Part shown: in pieces, positions 1 through 12,072 of the stretch | Layout of the letters: each line of letters starts with the position of its first letter | How positions within the stretch are numbered: position 1 is the stretch's first letter | DNA from: Mycobacterium senriense | GTDB taxonomy: Bacteria > Actinomycetota > Actinomycetes > Mycobacteriales > Mycobacteriaceae | Assembly: GCF_019668465.1 (NCBI RefSeq) | Contig: NZ_AP024828.1 | Coordinates: 3,286,001-3,350,000, forward strand | Direction of reading: 5' to 3' | DNA length: 64,000 nt | Made by a program: the position numbers and the translations under genes | Notes under the pieces: generated by a model | Databases searched by the model: none | The model's input: only the letters and a program-made list of their open reading frames with translations | Told to the model about the DNA's origin: nothing

Positions 1-476
<476 letters not shown>

Positions 477-477
<1 letters not shown>

Positions 478-896
478 TGTTCGGCAGCCTGAGCTGGGAG
501 CACATGCTCGTCCTCGTCGTGGTCGGGCTTGTGGTCCTCGGGCCCGAGCGGCTGCCGGGTGCCATCCGGTGGACGTCCAACGCCTTGCGTCAGGCGCGTG
601 ACTACCTCAGCGGTGTCACCAGCCAGCTGCGTGAGGACCTCGGTCCCGAGTTCGACGATCTGCGCGTCCCGCTCAGCGAACTGCAGAAGCTGCGGGGCAT
701 GACACCGCGGGCGGCGCTGACCAAGCATCTCCTAGACGGCGACGACTCCTTCCTGACCGGAGCCTTCGACAAACCGGCGAATGGCGCCCCGCCGCAGACC
801 CCGCACCCGGCCCCGCCCGCGGCGAACGGCCAGGCGTTGGCGGCCGAACAGCAGCAGGCCGGCGGTCACACGCCGTTCGACTCCGACGCGACCTGA
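477..896 (+). CDS. tatB: Twin-arginine translocase subunit TatB
   Basis: This 139-residue protein has the TatA/B layout. A single N-terminal membrane helix (about residues 9-22, [17 protein letters not shown]) ends in the characteristic GPERLP hinge, followed by an amphipathic helix and a disordered Pro/Ala/Gln-rich tail. With TatC it forms the receptor that recognises RR signal peptides of folded exported proteins; a Tat substrate is predicted in this window at 25.6 kb. The length and the position directly after htrA match mycobacterial TatB (Rv1224) rather than TatA. The start overlaps the htrA stop by one base. Confidence 0.94.
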
Positions 897-923
897 CGGC
901 CAGCGCGGCCGCGCGTGCGTCAG
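893..923. terminator. Candidate bidirectional terminator between tatB and mrp
   Basis: The gap between the convergent tatB and mrp stops contains a perfect 12-base palindrome (GCGCGGCCGCGC, 903-914). It is nested inside an outer inverted repeat, CTGACG (893-898) and CGTCAG (918-923), which includes both stop codons. There is no T-tract, as is common for mycobacterial terminators. The role is inferred from position and symmetry. Confidence 0.4.
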
Positions 924-2077
924 CGGCGGGTCGGATCGAGCCCCAGCGATACGCCGGCGAGCCCTCGCTTGCGCGACGACAAGCTGTCGGCCACCCCGCG
1001 CAGCGCCTTGCCCACCGGCGAATCGGGTGCGCTCAGCACCAGCGGCGTGCCGGAATCACCCGCGGCCACCAGCTCGGGATCCAGCGGGATCTGACCCAGC
1101 AGCGGCACGTCGGCGCCGAACGCCCGAGAGAGCCGCTCGGCCACCTGCTGGCCACCGCCCTCACCGAATACCTGCAGCGTGGAGCCGTCGGGCAGGGTGA
1201 GCCCGGACATGTTCTCCACGACGCCGACGACGCGCTGGCGGGTCTGCAACGCGATGCTGCCCGCCCGCTCGGCGACCTCCGCCGCGGCCAGCTGTGGCGT
1301 CGTCACCACCAGGATCTCCGCGTTCGGAATCAGCTGCGCCACCGAGATGGCGATGTCGCCGGTCCCCGGCGGCAGGTCGAGCAACAGCACGTCCAGATCG
1401 CCCCAGTAGACGTCGGCCAGGAACTGCTGCAGCGCCCGGTGCAGCATCGGCCCGCGCCACACCACCGGGGTGTTGCCCTCGGTGAACTGGGCGATCGAGA
1501 TGACCCGCACCTCGTGCGCAATGGGCGGCAGAATCATCGACTCGACCTGGGTGGGCCGCTCGGTGGTGCCCATCATCCGGGGGATGGAATGGCCGTGGAT
1601 ATCGGCGTCCAGCACACCGACCGACAGGCCGCGGGCCGCCATCGCCGCCGCCAGGTTGACCGTGACGGTGGACTTGCCGACACCACCCTTGCCGGACGCG
1701 ACGGCGTAGACCCGGGTCAGCGAATTCGGTTGCGCGAACGGGATAACGGGCTCGCGGGCGTCGCCACGCAACTGCTTGCGCAGCTCGGTGCGCTGCTCGT
1801 CGTTCATCACGTCCAGGGTGACCTTGACCGCGCCGGTGCCCGGGACGTCGGCGACCGCCTGGCTGACGCGGTCGCTGATCTCGGTTTTCTTCGGGCAGCT
1901 GGCGGTGGTCAGGTAGATCGCGACGTGCACCGCGCCGTCGGGCTCGGTGTCGATGCTCTTGACCATCCCGAGTTCGGTGATCGGACGCCGCAGTTCGGGG
2001 TCGATCACCTTGCCCAGGGCGGTGCGAATAGCCGCGTTCAGGTCGGCTGCTGAATCAGAAGAGTCATGGCGGGACAT
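920..2077 (-). CDS. mrp: Mrp/ApbC family Fe-S cluster carrier ATPase
   Basis: This 385-residue P-loop NTPase of the Mrp/NBP35 family is expected to bind and transfer Fe-S clusters in the cytosol. The N-terminal MIP18/DUF59 domain (about residues 10-85) is followed by a deviant Walker A (GKGGVGKST, about 129-137), the second ATPase motif DADIHG and the DLPPGTGD segment. The open frame runs far upstream, but that part is low-complexity shadow of the transglycosylase tail and the intergenic repeat. The ATG at 2077 begins MSRHDSSDSA and gives the usual length (Rv1229c is similar). A GTG codon directly before this ATG is an alternative start. Confidence 0.93.
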   Translation of the reverse strand: MSRHDSSDSAADLNAAIRTALGKVIDPELRRPITELGMVKSIDTEPDGAVHVAIYLTTASCPKKTEISDRVSQAVADVPGTGAVKVTLDVMNDEQRTELRKQLRGDAREPVIPFAQPNSLTRVYAVASGKGGVGKSTVTVNLAAAMAARGLSVGVLDADIHGHSIPRMMGTTERPTQVESMILPPIAHEVRVISIAQFTEGNTPVVWRGPMLHRALQQFLADVYWGDLDVLLLDLPPGTGDIAISVAQLIPNAEILVVTTPQLAAAEVAERAGSIALQTRQRVVGVVENMSGLTLPDGSTLQVFGEGGGQQVAERLSRAFGADVPLLGQIPLDPELVAAGDSGTPLVLSAPDSPVGKALRGVADSLSSRKRGLAGVSLGLDPTRR

Positions 2078-3572
2078 CACCGCCGAGTGTAGGCGTGCGC
2101 GACGAAGCCGTTTTGCGGCGACCCGCTGGGCTGTTGGGCGGCGACCCGCTGGGCGCGGCCTGGCCGCGCTTGCGATCGCCGCTGGGCCGGTCAGGCCGGA
2201 CCGGGTCCCGCCGGCTTCGGCTTGGCCGTGCCGGGCGCCGCGCCCGACGGGCCGGCGGGCTTGGGCGCCGGTGCGGCCTGCGAGGGTCCGGCGGCCGGGG
2301 GGCGCCTGCACCGCGGCCGGGGGCGCCTGCACCGCGGCCGGGGGGCGCCGGCGCGGGTCCGGCGTCCGGCGGCGGCGCACCGAACGGCGGCGGGGGCGCA
2401 AACGGTGCCGGTGGCGCCGCGGGCGCAAACGGTGCTGGGGGCGCGAACGGCGGCGGCGGACCCGCGGGCGGGGTGCCCTGCGAGCTGATGCAGATCACCG
2501 TGCAACCGGGAATCTGGGCCGGCGCCTGCTGGGGCGTGGGCGTCATCCACGGGAACATCGGCGGGGGGCTGACGAGCGCCGGGCTGCTCAAGTCGATCAG
2601 CGGAACGCGCGCCAGCGGGTCGTCCAGCGGCAGGCCGTTGATGTTCATCGGCAGGTTGGGGCCGAGCCCTTCGGGGTGCTCGAGGTGCGCGTCGCCCAGC
2701 GGCGGCGGCGGTCCGGTCATCGGCGGCAGGTCGACCGGCACCACGCCGGTGGCGTAAGCCGCCGCCCAGCCCAGCACGTTCTGCGCGTAGGGCATCGAGT
2801 TGTTGTAGCGCAGGATCGCGGTCAAGACCTGCGACTGGTCACGCAGGTTGAGCCCGCCGCTGCACAGGTAGCGGGCGGCCGCCAGGGTGGCGTCGAAGAT
2901 GTTCTGCGGATCCGCGACGCCGTCGCCCTTGCCGTCCGAGGCGTAGCGCGCCCAGGTCCCCGGCAGGAACTGCATCGGCCCCATCGCGCGGGCGTAGGTG
3001 ACGCGGTTGCCGGCGCTGCTCTGGATGATCGTTTCGTTGCCGGGCAGCGTCCCGTCCAGCGACGGGCCGTAGATCGGGCTGATCGCGGTGCCGCGCGCGT
3101 CGACGGCGCCGCCGCCCGCGTGGCCCGATTCGATGCGCCCGATGCCGGCCAGCAAATTCCAGCTCACCCCACAGCCCGGGGCGGCGACGGCCATCTTTTG
3201 TTCCGCGCTGCGGTATGCGGCCAGCGCGATGCTCGGAATGCCCAGTGCGCCCCGCGCATTGACGATCATCGCCGGCGGCGGAGCCGACAACGCGGGCTCG
3301 GCGACGTGAAAGACGGTCGGGCTGCGGTCGATCGCGACGACGGCGGGTCCGGTGAGGTCGGGGAAGGTCGGCGACACCGCGGCCACGGGGGTGACGGCGG
3401 CATGCCGAGGCGGCATTCGCACCGGAAGCGACGGGGCCGCTGCGCTGACCGCCCCCGCGAAGACCAGTGGAGCAATCATTGCCACGCCGAAAATAGGCTT
3501 GCGCGTGTTCCGAAGTGATCGCTGCCGCTCACTCGCGGCGGGGCTCTCACCCCGGCTTCCCCCAATGCGCAC
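2064..3572 (-). CDS. Secreted lytic transglycosylase (MltB/SLT-2-like) with frameshifted Pro-rich tail
   Basis: Orthologue of Rv1230c, expected to cleave the MurNAc-GlcNAc bond of peptidoglycan outside the membrane. The start is GTG at 3572. A signal or anchor helix occupies about residues 26-46. The transglycosylase domain spans about 110-275, with the likely catalytic Glu148 in GIGRIESG and the AMGPMQFLPGTW motif. The remaining tail is Pro/Ala-rich. The literal frame ends at 2064 in an Arg-rich stretch that overlaps the mrp start. Removing one base from each of two G6 tracts (2297-2302 and 2340-2345), so that they match the G5 tract of the middle repeat copy (2319-2323), restores a smooth Pro/Ala/Lys tail ending at 2191. 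I therefore suspect two homopolymer frameshifts. The catalytic domain is unaffected. Confidence 0.85.
   Translation of the reverse strand: MRIGGSRGESPAASERQRSLRNTRKPIFGVAMIAPLVFAGAVSAAAPSLPVRMPPRHAAVTPVAAVSPTFPDLTGPAVVAIDRSPTVFHVAEPALSAPPPAMIVNARGALGIPSIALAAYRSAEQKMAVAAPGCGVSWNLLAGIGRIESGHAGGGAVDARGTAISPIYGPSLDGTLPGNETIIQSSAGNRVTYARAMGPMQFLPGTWARYASDGKGDGVADPQNIFDATLAAARYLCSGGLNLRDQSQVLTAILRYNNSMPYAQNVLGWAAAYATGVVPVDLPPMTGPPPPLGDAHLEHPEGLGPNLPMNINGLPLDDPLARVPLIDLSSPALVSPPPMFPWMTPTPQQAPAQIPGCTVICISSQGTPPAGPPPPFAPPAPFAPAAPPAPFAPPPPFGAPPPDAGPAPAPPGRGAGAPGRGAGAPRPPDPRRPHRRPSPPARRARRPARPSRSRRDPVRPDRPSGDRKRGQAAPSGSPPNSPAGRRKTASSRTPTLGGDVPP
2115..2180 (+). repeat. Interspersed GC-rich repeat, degenerate copy
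   Basis: The core GGCGACCCGCTG occurs twice (near 2117 and 2140). The second is followed by GCGCTTGCGATCGCC, the other end of the repeat unit seen at 5.6, 22.3 and 63.6 kb. It lies between the transglycosylase (if that ends at 2191) and mrp. It is an imperfect palindrome and has no coding signature. Confidence 0.7.
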
Positions 3573-3679
3573 TCGACCGTCCTAGATATGTGAGCTGGGT
3601 CCACTTTCTGTTAGCTCGGTGAACCAGATCACCATACATAACTCTTGTGACACGAGTGGCGCAATGGTCCAAACGGTTC

Positions 3680-4222
3680 TCACCTGGATTTCTTAGCCGT
3701 TCGTTCCAGGCCGTCACCGCGCTCAACCGGGTCGACGTCCGCGGTTTCGGGCAGCAGATTGGTCAGCAGTTCGCGCAGGTCATCGAGCTCGTGACGCAGG
3801 TATTCGCGCGTCACGCCCTCGCCGACGGCCAGCCGCAACGCGGCCAGTTCGCGCGCCAGGTACTCGGTGTCGGCTTTGGTTTCGGCGGCTCTACGACGGT
3901 CTTGCTCCAGCGCGACTCGGTCCCGGTTCTCCTGGCGGTTCTGCGCCAACAGGATCAACGGGGCGGCGTAGGCGGCCTGCGTGGAGAAGGCGAGGTTCAG
4001 CAGGATGAACGGATAGGGGTCGAAGCGCTCCGCGACGGCGATGAGGTTGAACGCGATCCATACGATCACCACGACGGTCTGGATCAGCAGATAGCGGCCG
4101 GTGCCGAAGAAGCGCGCGATCGACTCGGTGATCTGCCCGACGGCCTCGGGGTCCAGCCGCGGTGAATACCTGCGCGACGTCCGCGGGGTGTACAGGCCCC
4201 GCGGGGTTGAGGATTTGCTCAC
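3680..4222 (-). CDS. DUF1003 membrane protein (Rv1231c-like)
   Basis: This 180-residue protein has two membrane helices in its middle (about residues 45-65, LLIQTVVVIVWIAFNLIAV, and 75-95) followed by a charged, coiled-coil-like C-terminal region rich in Glu/Arg/Leu. This is the layout of the DUF1003 family, whose function is unknown. The start is GTG at 4222, overlapping the stop of the upstream MgtE-N/CBS gene by four bases (GTGA). The two are therefore almost certainly co-translated, and a shared role in metal or membrane homeostasis is plausible but only inferred. The length equals that recalled for Rv1231c. Confidence 0.88.
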   Translation of the reverse strand: MSKSSTPRGLYTPRTSRRYSPRLDPEAVGQITESIARFFGTGRYLLIQTVVVIVWIAFNLIAVAERFDPYPFILLNLAFSTQAAYAAPLILLAQNRQENRDRVALEQDRRRAAETKADTEYLARELAALRLAVGEGVTREYLRHELDDLRELLTNLLPETADVDPVERGDGLERTAKKSR

Positions 4223-5526
4223 TCGGATCCTCCCCGTCCGTTGACCCGGCCGGCGGTGTCGAACTCCTGCATGTCCACCCGCCAGTCGTGCGGCAGCAAG
4301 TGATCGAGCAGGTCGTCCACCGTTACCGCGCCGAGCAGATGATTCTGGTCGTCGACCACAGGTCCGCAAACCAGGTTGTATGCGGCCAGGTAGCGGGTGA
4401 CCGCACCGAGCGGGGTCTCCGGCGTCAAAGTCAACAGGTCGCTGTCGACAATCCCGCCGACCAGAGCCGCCGGCGGCTCACGCAGCAGTCGTTGCAGGGG
4501 AACGCAGCCCAGGTAGTGGCCGGTGGGGGTGGCCGTCGGCGGGCGCGCGACGAACACCATGGACGACAGCGCGGTGGTGAGTTCGGGGTCGCGAACCCGG
4601 GCCAACGCCTCGGCAACCGAGGTGTCGGGCGTCAGCACCACCGGGTCCGACGTCATCAAGCCGCCGGCGGTGTCGGGGGAGTGCGCGAGCAGCCGGCGCA
4701 CCGGTTCGGACTCGTCGGGATCCATCCGGGTCAGCAGCATCTCGGCGTCGGTCGGGTTCAGCACCCCGAGCAGGTCGGCCGCGTCGTCGGGATCCATTTC
4801 CTCGAGCACGTCGGCGGAGCGTTCGGTGCCCAGCTGCGACAACACGTCGGCCTGGTCCAATTCGGGCAGCTCCTGCAACACGTCGGCCAGTCGGTCGTCG
4901 TCGAGGGCCTTGAGCACCTCGTAGCGCCGCTTGACCGGCAACCCGCGGATGGCATCCGCCACGTCGACCGCCCTGCGGCCCTCGAACTGGTCCAGCAGTT
5001 GGGTCACTCCCTGGCCCGGCAATGACAGCGCCGACGGGGTCAGGCCCTGCACGTTCTGCCAGTCGACGACGTGGACGGGGCCGCGTCGTCCCAGTCGCCT
5101 CGGCACGCGGACGGCCACCCTGGTGACCATCCAGTCCCGAGTCCGGGTCTGTTCGATCCCCAGGTCCGTGATGACCACGTCGAGGCCGGCCAGCTCCGGC
5201 AGGTCGGGGTCGTTCACCTTGACTTGCGTGTCGAGCACCTGGCCTATCGCCAGCACCTCGCCGGGCCGCTGCACGAAATGGCGCAGGGATACGCTGCCGG
5301 TGCTCAGCGTCACGGCGTTGGGTTCGATGGAGGCGACCCGCAGGATCGGGATGAAGATGCTGCGCCGCGTCGCCAGGTCGACGACCAGCCCGAGCACGCG
5401 CGGTTGCTGCCGCACGATGCTGATGCTGATCACGACATCGCGCACCCGGCCCACGGATTCGCCGAGCGGACCCAACACCAGCATCCGCGACAGCCGCGCG
5501 ATGTACACCCTGTTGACCGATCCCAT
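4219..5526 (-). CDS. MgtE N-domain / CBS-pair protein without transporter domain (Rv1232c-like)
   Basis: This 435-residue soluble protein carries a PRC-barrel-like N-terminal region (about 1-165). An MgtE-N superhelical repeat domain follows (about 195-290, with recurrent 'adVLeeL/dpddAAdLL' units), then a CBS pair (about 295-420, GGLMTSDPVVL and GGIVDSDLLTL). In MgtE magnesium channels the N and CBS domains sense Mg2+ and gate a membrane pore; no membrane domain is present here. It may therefore act in trans or bind nucleotides, which is inference. The downstream DUF1003 membrane gene overlaps it by four bases and is an obvious partner candidate. Start ATG at 5526. Confidence 0.9.
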   Translation of the reverse strand: MGSVNRVYIARLSRMLVLGPLGESVGRVRDVVISISIVRQQPRVLGLVVDLATRRSIFIPILRVASIEPNAVTLSTGSVSLRHFVQRPGEVLAIGQVLDTQVKVNDPDLPELAGLDVVITDLGIEQTRTRDWMVTRVAVRVPRRLGRRGPVHVVDWQNVQGLTPSALSLPGQGVTQLLDQFEGRRAVDVADAIRGLPVKRRYEVLKALDDDRLADVLQELPELDQADVLSQLGTERSADVLEEMDPDDAADLLGVLNPTDAEMLLTRMDPDESEPVRRLLAHSPDTAGGLMTSDPVVLTPDTSVAEALARVRDPELTTALSSMVFVARPPTATPTGHYLGCVPLQRLLREPPAALVGGIVDSDLLTLTPETPLGAVTRYLAAYNLVCGPVVDDQNHLLGAVTVDDLLDHLLPHDWRVDMQEFDTAGRVNGRGGSE

Positions 5527-5584
5527 GGATGTAGAGCCTAGGCAGCCGTCGGCCCGATGGCCGACAACCCGGGCCCGGCGCCGC

Positions 5585-5752
5585 CGGGTCTGATGCGTGG
5601 CGACCCGCTGCGCCCGGCTCCGCCGCGCGTGCGATCACCGCGGGTCTGATGCGTGGCGACCCGCTGCGCCCGGCTGCGCCGCGCTTGCGATCACCGCGGG
5701 TCTGATGCGTGGCGACCCGCTGCGCCCGGCTGCGCCGCGCTTGCGATCACCC
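5585..5752 (+). repeat. VNTR: three tandem copies of a 56-bp interspersed repeat
   Basis: Three head-to-tail copies lie at 5585-5640, 5641-5696 and 5697-5752. Each begins CGGGTCTGATGCGTGGCGAC and ends with CTTGCGATCACC or a close variant. Copy 1 differs at a few bases (cggctc and gcgcgt in place of cggctg and gcgctt); copies 2 and 3 differ only at the last base. The array fills the gap between the MgtE-N/CBS gene and the Pro-rich membrane protein gene. The unit is the same repeat found at 2.1, 22.3 and 63.6 kb. Copy number is likely to vary between strains. Confidence 0.92.
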
Positions 5753-5765
5753 CGGATGGAATGCG

Positions 5766-6365
5766 CTAAAGCGAGTGCAGCCGGAAGAGCACGATCACCA
5801 AAATCACCACCAGGGTGGCGATTCCGATGACGATGCCGGCCACCGCCAGGCCGAAGCCGTCCTGGCGAGTCCGCCTGATCTGATCCAGGGCGATCGCGCC
5901 CAGCACTATGGCCACGATCGAGCCGATGCCGCACAGCAGGCCGGTGAAGGCCGCGATCAGTGAGGCGATCGCCAGCCCGTTCGTCCCGGTCCGGTGGGTT
6001 CCCGCGGGTCCGTAGCCGCTCCGGTAATCGGGCGCCGGGTAGTAACCGCCCGGATAGCCGGGGGGCCCGTAGCTGGGCGGACCGCCGTAGGGCGGCGGCG
6101 GATAGGCCGGGCCGCCATAGCCCGGCGGCTGCTCATATCCGGGCGGGGGACCGGCGGGCGGTGGGTAATGCGGTGGGTACCCCGACGCGTGGTCGGGGCT
6201 CGGCGGGGGATACGGCGGCGGCGCCGATTCGGCGGGTGGCGGTGCGCCGGGCGGCTCCCAGGGCGCGGTCGCGTCCGGCTGGTCGGCGGCCCCGCCGCCG
6301 GCGGCGGACGGGTCGCCCTTCTCGTGGTGGCCGCCCTCGCCGAAGCCGTCTCCGGGAGCTGTCAT
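5766..6365 (-). CDS. Pro/Tyr-rich DUF4190-type membrane protein (Rv1233c-like)
   Basis: This 199-residue protein has a long disordered N-terminal half (about residues 20-130) made of Pro/Gly/Tyr repeats of the PPGYGGPAYPP kind. Two membrane helices follow (about 137-162 and 170-195) in a DUF4190 arrangement, with the short linker LDQIRRTRQDG. Such proteins are common in actinobacteria and have no established biochemical role. The Pro-rich cytoplasmic tail may recruit partners. I chose ATG at 6365; a TTG nine bases upstream is possible. The gene lies directly beside the 56-bp VNTR, which is downstream of its stop. Confidence 0.85.
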   Translation of the reverse strand: MTAPGDGFGEGGHHEKGDPSAAGGGAADQPDATAPWEPPGAPPPAESAPPPYPPPSPDHASGYPPHYPPPAGPPPGYEQPPGYGGPAYPPPPYGGPPSYGPPGYPGGYYPAPDYRSGYGPAGTHRTGTNGLAIASLIAAFTGLLCGIGSIVAIVLGAIALDQIRRTRQDGFGLAVAGIVIGIATLVVILVIVLFRLHSL

Positions 6366-6569
6366 GGTGTTCAACCTAGCCCATGCGCAGGTGAGGGGCG
6401 CCGCGGCGGATCCGGGCACATCCCGAGCAAAACCCGGGCTCGTGGTGGCGCCGGCACCGGGTCCATGTCGCCGGAAGAACCGTGTTTGCGCAGGTGACGC
6501 AAGGTCGATGGATAGGGTGGGGAGGCCCTGAGATGAAACGACGGCCGAGGCGGAGGACAATGAACGGCG

Positions 6570-9447
<2,878 letters not shown>

Positions 9448-9458
<11 letters not shown>

Positions 9459-10299
9459 CGGGGCGGGCCTGTCGGCGGGCGCGCGACGCACCGCGCTCTG
9501 GGCCGTCATCGACACCCTGGTGGTGGTGTATGCCCTCCTTCCGGTGCTGTGGATCTTCAGTCTGTCGCTGAAGCCGAGCTCAACGATCAAGGACGGCAAG
9601 CTGATTCCGTCGTCGATATCTCTGGACAACTATCGCGGCATCTTTCGCGGTGACTTCTTCAGTTCGGCGCTGATCAACTCCGTCGGGGTCGGGTTGATCA
9701 CCACCGTGATCGCGGTCCTGCTCGGTGCGATGGCCGCGTACGCGATTGCCCGCCTGGACTTTCCGGGCAAGCGGTTGCTGGTTGGAACCACCCTGCTGAT
9801 CACCATGTTTCCTGCGATCTCGCTGGTGACGCCGCTGTTCAACATCGAACGATTCATCGGCTTGTTCGACACCTGGCCCGGCCTGATCCTGCCATACATC
9901 ACCTTCGCGCTGCCGCTGGCGATCTACACGCTGTCGGCGTTCTTCCGCGAGATCCCTTGGGATCTGGAGAGGGCGGCGAAAATGGACGGCGCGACACCGG
10001 CCCAGGCGTTCCGCAAGGTGATCGTGCCGCTGGCGGCGCCCGGCGTGGTGACGGCGGCGATCCTGGTGTTCATTTTCGCCTGGAACGACCTGCTGCTGGC
10101 GCTGACGCTGACCGCCACCAAAGCGGCCATCACCGCGCCGGTGGCGATCGTGAACTTCAGCGGCAGTTCCCAGTTCGAGGAGCCGACCGGCTCGATCGCG
10201 GCCGGCGCCGTCGTGATCACCGTCCCCATCATCGTTTTTGTTTTAATCTTCCAACGACGAATCGTCGCCGGGTTGACCTCTGGCGCGGTGAAGGGATAA
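9448..10299 (+). CDS. sugB: SugB, trehalose ABC importer permease
   Basis: This permease of the MalG type has six membrane helices and an EAA loop ([20 protein letters not shown]) contacting the ATPase. It completes the SugA-SugB translocation pore for trehalose. ATG at 9448 gives 283 residues and overlaps the sugA stop; an in-frame GTG at 9439 would add three residues. The homology recalled for Rv1237 (274 aa) begins just inside either start. Only four bases separate it from sugC. Confidence 0.92.
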
Positions 10300-10303
10300 C
10301 TCG

Positions 10304-11482
10304 ATGGCCGAGATTGTGCTGGACCATGTCAGCAAGAGTTACCCCGACGGCGCGACGGCGGTGCACGACCTGAACCTCACCATCGCCGACGGCGAATTCC
10401 TGATCCTGGTGGGCCCTTCGGGCTGCGGCAAGACCACGACGCTGAACATGATCGCCGGGCTCGAGGACATCTCGTCCGGCGAACTGCGCATCGGCGGCGA
10501 ACGGGTGAACGAGAAGGCGCCCAAAGACCGCGACATCGCGATGGTGTTCCAGTCCTACGCGCTGTACCCGCACATGACGGTGCGGCAGAACATCGCCTTT
10601 CCGCTGACGCTGGCCAAGATGAAGAAGGCCGAGATCGCCCAGAAGGTCGAGGAGACGGCGAAAACCCTTGACCTGACCGAACTCCTGGACCGCAAACCGT
10701 CGCAGTTGTCGGGCGGGCAGCGGCAGCGGGTGGCGATGGGTCGCGCCATCGTGCGCCATCCCAAGGCGTTTCTGATGGACGAGCCGCTGTCGAACCTGGA
10801 CGCGAAATTGCGGGTCCAGATGCGCGGTGAGATCGCCCGGCTGCAGAAGCGGCTGGGCACCACGACGGTCTACGTCACCCACGACCAGACCGAGGCCATG
10901 ACGCTGGGCGACCGCGTGGTGGTGATGCATTCCGGTGTCGCGCAACAGGTCGGCGCCCCCGACGAGCTCTACGAGCATCCGGCCAACCTGTTCGTCGCCG
11001 GCTTCATCGGATCGCCGGCCATGAATTTCTTCCCGGCCACGCCGATGCCCGGCGGGCTCAAACTGCCGTTCGGTGAGGTGATGTTGACACCGGAGGTCCA
11101 AGCGGTGATCGGGCAGCATCCGGCGCCGGCGAACGTCATCGTCGGGGTGCGGCCCGAGCATCTGTCCGACGCCGCATTGATCGACGGTTACCAGCGCATC
11201 AGGGCGCTGACGTTCGAGGTGAAGGTTGACTTGGTCGAGTCGCTGGGCGCGGACAAGTACGTCTACTTCTCCACGGCGGCGTGGGCCGCCCACTCGGCCC
11301 AGCTGGACGAGCTGGCCGCGGAGTCAAACGCCCACGAAAACCAGTTCGTGGCAAGGGTTTCTGCCGAATCGAAGGCGGCCATCGGGCAGTCGATCGAGCT
11401 GGCCTTCGACACCAGCAAGCTGGTGGTCTTCGATGCCGACTCGGGAGCCAACCTCACCATCGCGCCGTCGGGGACACCGTGA
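10304..11482 (+). CDS. sugC: SugC, ATPase of the trehalose importer
   Basis: This 392-residue ABC ATPase of the MalK/UgpC class carries Walker A (GPSGCGKTT, about residues 37-45), signature LSGGQRQR, Walker B with catalytic Glu ([11 protein letters not shown]), and an H-loop His in [12 protein letters not shown]-terminal TOBE/OB regulatory domain (about 240-392) dimerises the subunit. It energises LpqY-SugAB trehalose recycling (Rv1238). ATG at 10304 follows sugB by four bases. Its stop overlaps the start of the next gene (GTGA), so translation is coupled into a SUFU-domain protein that I do not recall in the M. tuberculosis operon. Confidence 0.94.
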   Translation: MAEIVLDHVSKSYPDGATAVHDLNLTIADGEFLILVGPSGCGKTTTLNMIAGLEDISSGELRIGGERVNEKAPKDRDIAMVFQSYALYPHMTVRQNIAFPLTLAKMKKAEIAQKVEETAKTLDLTELLDRKPSQLSGGQRQRVAMGRAIVRHPKAFLMDEPLSNLDAKLRVQMRGEIARLQKRLGTTTVYVTHDQTEAMTLGDRVVVMHSGVAQQVGAPDELYEHPANLFVAGFIGSPAMNFFPATPMPGGLKLPFGEVMLTPEVQAVIGQHPAPANVIVGVRPEHLSDAALIDGYQRIRALTFEVKVDLVESLGADKYVYFSTAAWAAHSAQLDELAAESNAHENQFVARVSAESKAAIGQSIELAFDTSKLVVFDADSGANLTIAPSGTP

Positions 11483-12066
11483 CACAGGACCGGGTACGCG
11501 CGCATCTGCGGGCTCACTTCACCGACGCCGACCCCGATACGGCGAGCGTGACCTTTCTCGGCACCGAGACCATCGAGGTGCTGCGTTTCCGCGAGCCGGA
11601 CGGCACGGTGCACTACGTCACGCTGGGCTGCTCGCGCCACCCGATGACCGAACCGACGCTGGATGTGGCCGACCCGGTGCGCGGTCCGCGCGCCGAAGTC
11701 GTGCTGCGGCTGCGTGATCCCGGTCCGATCTCCGGCATCGCGCGCAGCCTGGCGATCCTGGCGGCGGCGCCGGCCGTCGACGGTGTGGTGCTGTGCGCCG
11801 ATGCGCTGGTGGACCTCGGCTCGCCGCTGTGGGCGTCCCCGTCTTCGCGGGTGCCGTTCACCGCTGTCCTGTTGGGCCGCAGTGGGATCGGCGATCTGCC
11901 GCTGGACCCACCCCGGGACCCGGTGCAGTTCCTGTCGGCCACGCCCATCACCGCCACCGAAGCTGCGTGGGTGCGGCTCAAGGGCGCCGAGGCGATGCGT
12001 CAAGCGTGGGACAACGACGGGGTCGACGTGCTGGATCCGAATCGCCCCGCCGCACAGCCTAATTGA
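11479..12066 (+). CDS. Suppressor-of-fused (SUFU) domain protein
   Basis: This 195-residue soluble protein resembles bacterial SUFU-domain proteins: an N-terminal VRAHLRAHF / [13 protein letters not shown] region, the segment [12 protein letters not shown], and a C-terminal [19 protein letters not shown] block typical of the family. Bacterial SUFU proteins are of unknown function and often serve as immunity-like or regulatory binding modules. GTG at 11479 overlaps the sugC stop by four bases, so it is made together with the trehalose importer ATPase; a regulatory role on that importer is possible but not shown. It converges on corA with a six-base gap. Confidence 0.82.
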   Translation: MTQDRVRAHLRAHFTDADPDTASVTFLGTETIEVLRFREPDGTVHYVTLGCSRHPMTEPTLDVADPVRGPRAEVVLRLRDPGPISGIARSLAILAAAPAVDGVVLCADALVDLGSPLWASPSSRVPFTAVLLGRSGIGDLPLDPPRDPVQFLSATPITATEAAWVRLKGAEAMRQAWDNDGVDVLDPNRPAAQPN

Positions 12067-12072
12067 CGCCCG

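Noticed and set aside
2191..2346. Programmed frameshifting as the explanation for the transglycosylase tail
   Set aside because: Two shifts in the same direction at repeat G-runs are more simply explained by homopolymer length error or slippage; no stimulatory structure was identified.
1947..3518. Long plus-strand frame of 523 codons opposite mrp and the transglycosylase
   Set aside because: Arg-rich composition without any family motif, lying antisense to genes with clear catalytic motifs; typical of high-GC shadow frames.
5585..5752. CRISPR array
   Set aside because: The 56-base units are contiguous and have no unique spacers between them.
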